Shown: positions 60,201 through 64,000 of the stretch, one piece after another
Layout of the letters: the number at the start of each line of letters is the position of its first letter
How positions within the stretch are numbered: position 1 is the stretch's first letter
Assembly: GCA_021186555.1 (NCBI GenBank)
Contig: JAJKFL010000039.1
Coordinates: 35,444,733 to 35,508,732, forward strand
Origin: Reticulitermes speratus
Lineage: Eukaryota; Arthropoda; Insecta; Blattodea; Rhinotermitidae
Length of the DNA stretch: 64,000 bases
Direction: 5' to 3'
Notes under the pieces: generated by a model
Database searches by the model: none
Seen by the model: the letters and a program-made list of their open reading frames with translations, nothing else
What the model was told of the DNA's origin: nothing
Made by a program: the position numbers and the translations under genes

Positions 60201-63200
60201 TCTCAACAGCAGATCGTTTTTCTGTTCCACTTCCACAAACTACGCATTGGTCTGCCGTCTCCCCTAACATTACAGTCACTCTTGCACACTGTCAATATCA
60301 ATTCCATTATCAGGATTTCCGAATTACTGGATGTCCAATCAAAGGAATCTTCAATAAAATTTTCTTGGGCTAGCAGCCGCGTCAGCTGGTTAAATGGCGA
60401 ACAAACCGACATTTCGAGGACCATCTCTGTCCTTGTCATCAGGGAACTGAGTCAGGTCCCTGATGACAAGGACAGAGATGGTTCTTGAAACGGTGGTTTA
60501 CTTGCCATTTAACCAGCTGACGCAGCTGCTAGCCTGAAAAAATTTTATTGAATTTAGTCGCCATGAAAGCTTTAAATTATATAAAGGAATCTTCCTGTAT
60601 AATGTATCTGCTCCTTTCTTCTGCCTTCTTCAAGACAGGTACAGAATCTCCTTGCCTTCTCAACAATGATTAATCGACCCACAGATACACGATGCTGATC
60701 TGTGTTCTTCATTGCAAATATTTAACTGTCTCACTGTTTTCTCCAACAAATTACTCCTTGAATGTGTCACGTTTCTTGTAGTTCCAGCAGACGTGCTGAC
60801 TGTCTCACAGTTATGCATGATCACTTTGATACTTGACATAGCTAGACCTAGAGCAGAGCTTACATTCAACTGGCACTTGCTGGCTTTATATAACTTCAAC
60901 ACATTAATCTAAACTCCACGTCCGATACTTTTCCTTGACTTTTTGTGGCACCTTTACTGCTGTCACTTGCACATCTTGTCAGCAATTATGGATCAAAATT
61001 TTTCACCCAAGCACATAAAAGCAATCATGCACATACATCCTGTAGTCATCTAACATTCTCGACACGCAACACTCAGCTAATTTAAGTAACATTTGACGGT
61101 TGCAAGAGTAAACACAACAAACTTTATGCTGTGGTTATTCACTTCTTTCTATAGAGAACTTGCCTAAGAACAAACAGCTTTTTAATGAATTAATACTCTA
61201 TACACAGCAGCATTAAACAGAGTATTACTGTACTGTTAAGAGTAAGGCCATTTTAACGACATCTCAGTGTCAGTCGCAAATACTTTCGGGGGAGACAGGT
61301 TATGTATGCATAAGAAATAATTTAAACTTACATGGAGGTATGTATCACACACACCAACTTACCATGTCATAATGCAGGGATGTTTTCATGCTTTCAGTAG
61401 GATGTGATTGGGCAGAATCACTTCCAATCTGAAATTAGAACAGAAGACATTAACAACTATAAGAACTCTTTCTTGAAAGAAAGAGTTCAGAGTTTATGAA
61501 TGGTACTACACAATTATTATGTTTGCTGTATGTAAAGGCAATGCTGTGTTTAAGGAACATGCCACAAGAGAGCACAGAAATAGGTCCTAAACATCCTAAG
61601 TTCTCAGCAATGGGAGGGGACTAATGACTAGCTTCCATGATGTCCATGGTAAATGACCCTAGGGCACAGACACATACCTAACCTTCCCATGAAATACCGT
61701 ATATTCTCGAATCTAATGCGCATCCGAATCTAATGCGCACCCAGTTTTTGGCGACTTCTAAACGAAAAAAAAGTTAGTTCGCGATTCTAATGCGCACCTT
61801 TCCTTCAACCACCTCTTGCCCACGGGGCGACTGATTGAATAATATTGGATGTTACCAATGCGTTAAAATCCGACGCTACGCCTGTGGCCGATGAGTCATA
61901 CCGATAGGGGCTTTTCTCAACAGACGTGCGCAATCTCGTCTGAAGCCAGCTGAGCTTTAGTTGTTGAAATGTGGGAGGTGCTTGTTCCAATTTGTCGTGT
62001 ACCGTAGTTATGGAAGAGGGACACCTGAAATCTAAACGACTCTCATATACGGCGAAGTTCAAACGTGAAGTTATTCGGTGCGCAGAGGAGAATGGAAACC
62101 GCAAAGCCGCTGCAATTTTTGGAGTTAATGAAAGCAACGTTCGACTATGGCAGAAACACAAGGCAGCGATCAGCAGGTGTGAGGCGTCACGAAGGAAATT
62201 CACTGGACCCAATTATTATATTATTATAATAATAAATAATAAAATAATAGATTATTGTATTGTATTGTTCTTACGGCACGTACAGCAGCTCAATCATTTT
62301 TCCAAAATCCAGCTCTAGACCGCGAATCTAATCCGCACGCGAATCTAATACGCATCTGATTTTTTAGCCTTCTAAAACTGTAAAAACGGTGCGCATTAGA
62401 TTCGAGAATATACGGTACTAGGACAATTAAGGAAATTCTTTGCCACTAACATCTACTTTACGTATAAAAATCACCATGCAGCGTACTCGTAAATGTTGGT
62501 ACAAACTGCAGTTCTGTAGAATATGATTCTTCTCTGTTTTACTAAACTCATACAAACTGAGCATCCGTAACTAATATCCAGCAAACAACAGTGAAAGAGA
62601 ATAAAACACAATTTTCTACTGAAAGACACACCGATCTCTGACCTGCCAACACAATACAATGCTGCACTCTACTGACTGCACAGTGAATGTAACTGCTTTG
62701 CTGTTAACCTGCACAGTTTATCTACCAATCTCCACACAGTATTTTCTTTGCACATCACTTTACTAAAACAACAGTCTACCCAGTGTCAAGCTATTCAATA
62801 AACCCATCTACACTCTAGCTTGAACAGTAAGCAGCAGTACCATCAACTATCCTGTTACTGAGATGAGAATAATTGCGAAGCCTTTCAAATATAACTATAC
62901 AATTAAAGTCAAGGATCAAATAAAAATAAACAGAAACAGTAAACAAGAAAGCAAACACTGTGAATGGTGTTGATTCAGCACAATTTTGTGTAATAAAGAT
63001 ATGTTATTTCGTTTAAGCAACCATTTCAGTACACAGCACTACAGCACTTCCAGTCTGAAGTAGAAGAAACCAAGGTCCCTAGAAGTACAGCGTTACAAGA
63101 CATCACTGTATACAAACCTTAGGTGGGTTTATCAGTCTGCGGAAGAAGTATATTTCATCTTCAGTGACTGCATTACTGTGACTATATTTCTTCAGGCCCT

Positions 63201-63392
63201 CTCGAGAAAGTTTCCTCACTTGACGCCTTGCCTCATCGTAAACTGATTCACACACATACACATCTTGCTCTGGGATTTCTGTTGGCCGACCTACAGTAAG
63301 GAGTTATTTTATGTCACAAATGCTTAAAATCCAACATGCATTTCATTGCTCACTGATCTTTAATGTCCTTAAATGATATGAAACCCTTTTCT

Positions 63393-63442
<50 letters not shown>

Positions 63443-63975
63443 CCCACTAACATTATAATTCTGTATGCACTCACCTCACACCAGACTCTGAATTTAAAAT
63501 CATGCACAGGAATTTCAAGAACCACATGAGAATTTTGAAAGCAACAATATCATTCATATTGGCTGTGTAGATTCATACTTAATGTAAACCAAGTCTCATC
63601 CAAGAAAAACAAAATTCCTAGGCCTTGTTAAGTTTTCCCAGTAAGAACTTACTACTGAAGGTATGATGTGGTATTCACACACACATAATATAGCAAAATA
63701 TTAACCTAAATGTGGTAGGTGTAAGGCAGAACAACATTAAAATTAATAAAGACTATGATACATCAATCGACATGACAATTTTCTTTCAATCTCAGCACTC
63801 ACAAGAAATGTATTCGCCATGTTCAAGAACAGCACATTTCCCCACTATACTGTCTACTGTGTTGGTGTCTTCCAGGGTACTCAGGAACACTTCCTGCTTG
63901 TAAAAGAGTCGTGTTGGAGCATGGGGAATCTCTGGGGGTGTCACAAGCCATGGGCCTCGAAAGAAGCACAGACCC
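40366..63975 (-). CDS. polybromo: polybromo (PBRM1/BAF180 orthologue), C-terminal half, 11 exons
   Basis: Subunit of the PBAF (SWI/SNF) nuclear chromatin-remodelling complex. Coding exons, 5' to 3': 63975-63803, 63290-63118, 61428-61363, 59299-59163, 52073-51951, 49832-49511, 47987-47837, 44567-44476, 43200-43117, 41573-41469, 40582-40366. All introns are GT-AG and all exon phases join. Domains in order: second BAH domain (exons 1-2), acidic linker (3-4), HMG box split over exons 5-6 (TGYILYSSDVRR; WRNLPAQEKQCWEEKA), two C2H2-like fingers (6-7), proline-rich linker (8-10) and the conserved C terminus (YIEGL, SHWDKLL, SRLPAHWL, LWTLRDFMMRDALGI). The six bromodomains and BAH1 lie beyond the window edge. 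Exons 4 and 10 are each one base short. Introns are full of transposons. Identification is from recognised PBRM1 similarity, not a search. Confidence 0.95.
40896..41412. mobile_element. MITE in last intron, holding a PLE palindrome
   Basis: Ends CAGGGGCATTATTTTATGTG (40896) and, inverted, CAGGGACATTATTTTATCTA (41393-41412), with TATA outside both ends. Related to 17439-17588. A PLE end pair (40980-41150) is inserted in it. Confidence 0.8.
40980..41150. mobile_element. Palindromic pair of PLE pseudo-LTR ends, 81-bp arms
   Basis: ATTCAATATAGTCTTCTCGG through CGTCCCCATCC (40980-41060) is inverted exactly at 41070-41150, with a 9-bp centre TTTGCCTGA. The plus-strand arm contains CTGAGGA (41066-41072), stem II GGGGAC/GTCCCC, CGAAAC and GTTGTA as at 22826-22878. 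The minus arm stops just inside the CTGAGGA core, so only one arm can form a hammerhead. Confidence 0.88.
41469..41573 (-). CDS. polybromo: polybromo exon 10, one base short
   Basis: Acceptor GTTTTTGCTAAG before G41573, donor GTGAGT after 41469. The 5' part reads CGVTSSGAQLRPVEPLF and the 3' part RPQRLLHSEAYIK, matching the PBRM1 motif before YIEGL. The two parts are in different frames; one extra base in the C-run at about 41509-41512 would give 106 bp (2+34 codons+2), the exact length the flanking phases need, and restore FVSVPPRPQRLLHSEAY. Confidence 0.85.
41640..42045 (-). pseudogene. Degraded LINE 3' fragment in polybromo intron 9
   Basis: Forward words TTCATGGAACCTGAAGGTTC, TCCAAATGGTCTCTTTCCCT, GGCCCAAATATCTTCCTCAG follow the order of the LINE at 15757-16262. 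The translated tail is interrupted repeatedly and the TTAG tail is lost. Confidence 0.8.
42177..42210. repeat. ATT microsatellite
   Basis: About 11 uninterrupted trinucleotide repeats. Confidence 0.95.
42253..42810 (+). repeat. Dispersed repeat, partner of 14160-14700
   Basis: Starts after TTAA (42249-42252) with CCTTTTAAAGGCTAGCC and TGTACCACCAGG, words shared with the left end of the 29231 MITE, then aligns in opposite orientation with 14160-14700. Right boundary uncertain, about 42810. Confidence 0.7.
43117..43200 (-). CDS. polybromo: polybromo exon 9
   Basis: Acceptor TGTGTTGCAG, donor GTAACT. 84 bp, phase 1 to phase 1. Reads GSTVGQSLSASHQAHSRQTP then SPLAQVP, a Ser/Pro/Gln-rich linker with no domain. 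Its upstream intron holds a CA microsatellite (43249-43273). Confidence 0.85.
44476..44567 (-). CDS. polybromo: polybromo exon 8
   Basis: Acceptor TGTGTTGTGTGTAG, donor GTGAGT. 92 bp. Completes AAG from exon 7 and reads NFVASRRQPMPPARPLAIAA, IPQNHLQHAA. Proline-rich linker after the second finger. Confidence 0.88.
45136..45316. mobile_element. TTAA-flanked MITE, 181 bp
   Basis: TTAA at 45132-45135 and 45317-45320; termini CCCTCTGGTGCCAA and, inverted, CCGTTTGGCACCAG. Contains a short TA microsatellite. Confidence 0.65.
45317..47836. other. polybromo intron 7, no feature beyond small repeats
   Basis: A 34-bp direct duplication (ATGAAAGTTTTACTTGATTG etc.) lies at 45786-45853. Otherwise nothing coding or clearly transposon-derived. 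Confidence 0.5.
47837..47987 (-). CDS. polybromo: polybromo exon 7, second C2H2-like finger
   Basis: Acceptor TGTGTTTAAG, donor GTATGT. 151 bp. Completes GAC and reads CEFQCQWRGCGRIKKGAPPF then PNAQRLARHVKEVHIQKGNG. FQCQWRGC followed by RHVKEVH is a C-x4-C ... H-x4-H zinc-finger layout with an 18-residue spacer. Confidence 0.9.
48108..48230 (+). repeat. Dispersed repeat fragment (family of 21980 and 56228)
   Basis: GCATATAGGGGGAGTAGAGA, TATAGCTCCTCTC, GGTCACTTTACACCCAAGGG and AAAAGAGCCCC follow the order seen at 56228-56345. Confidence 0.55.
48631..48648. repeat. Homopolymer G run
   Basis: About 18 consecutive G; length likely uncertain in the assembly. Confidence 0.9.
48976..49485. mobile_element. 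pogo-like MITE split by a SINE
   Basis: Ends CAGTAGAACCCAGATAAGAA (48976) and, inverted, CAGTAGAACCCTGTTAAGAA (49466-49485), with TA at 48974-48975 and 49486-49487. A SINE sits inside at 49070-49391. The right end lies only 23 bp from the donor side of polybromo exon 6. Confidence 0.88.
49070..49391 (-). mobile_element. tRNA-derived SINE (family 2) with 13-bp TSD
   Basis: Minus strand begins GGCACGCGGTGGCGCAGTTG (A-box region), has B box GGTTCAATTCCC, body GGTCAACTCAGCCTC and GGCCGGTGCGTAGGACTGAC, and a TTTACC-rich tail. TSD TGCTTTTAATAAG at 49057-49069 and 49392-49404. Confidence 0.93.
49511..49832 (-). CDS. polybromo: polybromo exon 6, HMG box end and first finger
   Basis: Acceptor TGCTGGCAG before T49832, donor GTAAGG. 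322 bp (107 codons plus 1). Starts WRNLPAQEKQCWEEKAAKVN, the second half of the HMG box, then a Ser/Ala-rich stretch, then YECCWDNCDWQFEDLTDCID and HCIQEPNGHVHQHF, an atypical Cys/His finger. An ORF call beginning at the internal Met (49778) misses the HMG part. Confidence 0.93.
49903..50293. mobile_element. TTAA-flanked MITE (piggyBac-like), 391 bp
   Basis: TTAA at 49899-49902 and 50294-50297; TIRs CCCTTTGGTGGTGAA and, inverted, CCTTTTGGTGCTGAA (13 of 15). Non-coding. It lies in intron 5, 70 bp from the exon 6 acceptor. Confidence 0.82.
50298..51127. other. polybromo intron 5, nothing recognised
   Basis: AT-rich intronic DNA without exon or element signals. Confidence 0.5.
51128..51310. mobile_element. 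Inverted pair of PLE pseudo-LTR ends, decayed
   Basis: TGAGAGCCATCTCTGTTCTT (left) mirrors GCGAGAACTGAGATGGTTCTC (right, read in order) around 51190. The right flank CTGAATTTAGTCGCCATG is shared with 60545-60565. Hammerhead core is mutated (CTGATGG; CAAAAT instead of CGAAAC). Confidence 0.7.
51680..51728. repeat. TCAC tetranucleotide microsatellite
   Basis: About 11 repeats of CACT, slightly interrupted at both ends. Confidence 0.95.
51951..52073 (-). CDS. polybromo: polybromo exon 5, first half of HMG box
   Basis: Acceptor ACGCATAG, donor GTACGG. Exactly 41 codons in phase 0: KTPGKKLVTGYILYSSDVRR then SVAANHPDSSFGEISRIVGN E. Joins directly to WRNLP of exon 6, completing the HMG helix 1-2 region. 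Confidence 0.94.
52074..53304. other. polybromo intron 4, nothing recognised
   Basis: No exon or element signals that I can support. Confidence 0.45.
53305..53550 (+). mobile_element. Old tRNA-derived SINE (family 1)
   Basis: CCAGTAGCCATGTGGTCTAA, GATTGTGGTTTCAGATC, CTCTGCGATGGGCTGATCAT, GAGGAGTCCTACC and GAGGTGGCCTAGGCCC follow family-1 order with about 20% divergence by eye. Confidence 0.85.
54928..55337 (-). mobile_element. tRNA-derived SINE (family 3), 410 bp, with TSD
   Basis: Minus strand head CTCGGTGGACTAGTGGTTAG with B box GGTTCGATCCC (about 55269-55279), central GAAGTAAAGCCGTCGGTCCC and GTAAAAGAACCTTACGGGC, 3' end CAGGCCCATACAGGGCTGCT then AATTATTATTAT. TSD TCTCTGCACTCATA at 54914-54927 and 55338-55351. 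The central words resemble conserved cores shared among animal SINEs (inference). Confidence 0.93.
55430..56010 (-). pseudogene. Degraded mariner-type transposase, N-terminal half
   Basis: In shifting minus-strand frames the fragments QIQQVQKWCRGVASGR, then IVYERLSCHKVFSRWVPKQL and YKAEGDDFLLCVITSDGM follow the order of a mariner transposase: helix-turn-helix region, WVPKQL linker, and the first catalytic segment TGDE (here TSDG, catalytic change). At least three frameshifts and several stops. No TIR recognised. Confidence 0.78.
56228..56345 (+). repeat. Dispersed repeat fragment
   Basis: Shares ordered words with 48108-48230 (plus) and 21980-22115 (minus). Nature unknown; probably a transposon interior. 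Confidence 0.55.
56592..56634 (-). ncRNA. Type I hammerhead ribozyme motif (PLE)
   Basis: Minus strand: stem I CCCC/GGGG, core CTGATGA (forward 56624-56630), stem II with TCC/GGA and one mismatch below, GAAA, stem III ACATATGT, triplet GTA. Located in polybromo intron 4, on the sense strand of the gene. Confidence 0.82.
57512..57810 (-). mobile_element. tRNA-derived SINE (family 2) with TSD
   Basis: Minus strand GGGGTACGTGGTAGCGCAGT, B box GGTTCGATTCC, body as in 49070-49391. Imperfect TSD AGGTAAACACAGTAAAA (57495-57511) and AGGTACATACAGTAAAA (57811-57827). Confidence 0.88.
57820..57968. mobile_element. pogo-like mini-MITE
   Basis: CAGTAAAACCCCAATTTTATG at the left end, written here as its first 20 bases CAGTAAAACCCCAATTTTAT, is approximately inverted at the right (TAAAATCAGGGGTTTACC). 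The SINE at 57512 inserted at its left edge. Confidence 0.55.
57969..59162. other. polybromo intron 4, nothing recognised
   Basis: AT-rich intron without supported features. A box at 57455-57490 just upstream (GATGAAGATTCAAGTCTTCA) is a PLE relic. Confidence 0.45.
59163..59299 (-). CDS. polybromo: polybromo exon 4, one base short
   Basis: Acceptor GTTATATTCCAG, donor GTCAGT. Reads APSPLLPKMEPDMLQLEDSL, DGGPPSV and then, one frame over, GDTAPPIAVTTPVSSKK. The neighbouring duplicate has GTTGGTTCAGG where this exon has GTTGTTCAGG, so one G is missing; with it the exon is 138 bp and in phase 0 at both ends, as needed to join exon 5. Confidence 0.85.
59300..59440 (-). repeat. 141-bp in-frame duplication of exon 4 and its acceptor
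   Basis: This block repeats the first part of exon 4 (APSALLPRMKPDMLQMEDSL, DGRPPSVGSGDTAAPVAVT) and the GTGTTATATTCCAG acceptor. 141 bp is 47 codons and the frame stays open across both copies, so splicing to the upstream acceptor (59441-59442) would add 47 residues without a frame change. Confidence 0.88.
60361..60560. mobile_element. Inverted pair of PLE pseudo-LTR ends with hammerhead cores
   Basis: GGGCTAGCAGCCGCGTCAGC (60367) is mirrored by GCTGACGCAGCTGCTAGCCT (60516-60535). Each arm has CTGATGACAAGGACAGAGAT; the minus arm continues GGTCCTCGAAATGTC, the plus arm GGTTCTTGAAACGGTGG. Stem II AAGGAC/GTYCTY pairs. Stem I does not pair well, so activity is doubtful. Polybromo intron 3. Confidence 0.8.
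61363..61428 (-). CDS. polybromo: polybromo exon 3 (66 bp)
   Basis: Acceptor CTAATTTCAG, donor GTAAGT. 22 codons in phase 0: IGSDSAQSHPTESMKTSLHY DM. No domain; in the acidic linker between BAH2 and HMG. Supported by strong splice sites and phase rather than strong similarity. Confidence 0.75.
61697..62415 (+). mobile_element. pogo/Tigger-type element, deletion derivative, 719 bp
   Basis: Perfect 26-bp TIRs: CCGTATATTCTCGAATCTAA plus TGCGCA at 61697 and inverted at 62390-62415, with TA on both sides (61695-61696, 62416-62417). CGAATCTAATGCGCA-like repeats recur just inside both ends (61725, 61773, 62325, 62341). It contains only a transposase N-terminus. Confidence 0.93.
62010..62318 (+). 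pseudogene. Truncated pogo-type transposase, DNA-binding domain
   Basis: From ATG 62010 the frame reads MEEGHLKSKRLSYTAKFKRE then VIRCAEENGNRKAAAIFGVN, ESNVRLWQKHKAAI and SRRKFTGP, the helix-turn-helix (Brinker/CENP-B-like) region found at the start of pogo/Tigger transposases. After FTGP it runs into AT-rich non-coding sequence and stops at 62316-62318. The DDE catalytic domain is absent. Confidence 0.88.
62416..63117. other. polybromo intron 2, nothing recognised
   Basis: No additional exon is needed by phase, and none is seen. Confidence 0.5.
63118..63290 (-). CDS. polybromo: polybromo exon 2, end of BAH2 domain
   Basis: Acceptor CTTACTGTAG, donor GTTTGT. 173 bp. Completes TGT and reads RPTEIPEQDVYVCESVYDEA, then VTEDEIYFFRRLINPPK. 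RPTEIPE..V.CES and DEIYFFR are diagnostic of PBRM1 BAH2. Confidence 0.95.
63395..63439. repeat. ATA microsatellite
   Basis: About 15 repeats in intron 1; also read as poly-tyrosine in a spurious minus ORF. Confidence 0.97.
63803..63975 (-). CDS. polybromo: polybromo exon 1 of window, BAH2 domain
   Basis: Acceptor TGTGTTGTAG, donor GTGAGT. 173 bp. Reads GLCFFRGPWLVTPPEIPHAP, TRLFYKQEVFLSTLEDTN, SIVGKCAVLEHGEYIS, closely matching the PBRM1 BAH2 pattern (FY.KEVFLS.LE, I.GKCAV). Earlier exons lie to the right of the window. Confidence 0.95.
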
Positions 63976-64000
63976 CTACAACACAAAACAAAGTATCCAT

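Overview
The window looks like a stretch of a large, repeat-rich insect genome. The best fit is a cockroach or termite (Blattodea): the repeat-derived ORFs (the LINE tail peptide [19 protein letters not shown] and tRNA-SINE reading frames) are of the kind I associate with cockroach genomes. That assignment is inference. There is no bacterial gene organisation, and almost every ORF over 60 codons lies inside repeats. || Layout. Positions 1-9426 are a block of five successive tandem arrays (units about 100, 56, 34, 70 and 56 bp). From about 10.5 to 36 kb there is a dense mosaic of transposable elements: LINE 3' ends, tRNA-derived SINEs, TTAA-flanked and TA-flanked MITEs, Penelope-like element (PLE) ends carrying hammerhead ribozyme motifs, one complete mariner with an open transposase, a 1.6 kb PLE-derived palindrome, and three more large arrays (49-bp unit at 17600-18587, 70-bp unit at 25631-28436, 114-bp unit at about 29540-30775). 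|| The only cellular gene I can support is on the minus strand from 63975 down to 40366. It is the 3' half of polybromo (PBRM1/BAF180 orthologue, a PBAF chromatin-remodelling subunit). Eleven coding exons were assembled by hand from splice sites; every intron phase matches. They encode the second BAH domain, an HMG box, two C2H2-like fingers and the conserved C-terminal segment. The bromodomains and first BAH domain must lie beyond position 64000. Two exons (59163-59299 and 41469-41573) are each one base short of an open frame, which looks like homopolymer or dinucleotide assembly error rather than gene death. The first of them is preceded by an in-frame 141-bp duplication that includes its splice acceptor. 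|| The introns and 3' flank of polybromo are loaded with young insertions with clear target-site duplications: a LINE at 39611-40069, SINEs at 49070-49391, 54928-55337 and 57512-57810, a pogo-like element at 61697-62415 and several MITEs. || The most unusual themes are: (i) PLE ends that recur as inverted pairs with hammerhead cores; (ii) a palindrome in which only one arm has expanded into a satellite; (iii) a TTAA-type MITE whose inner 114 bp has become a tandem array; (iv) a chimeric, partly triplicated SINE.
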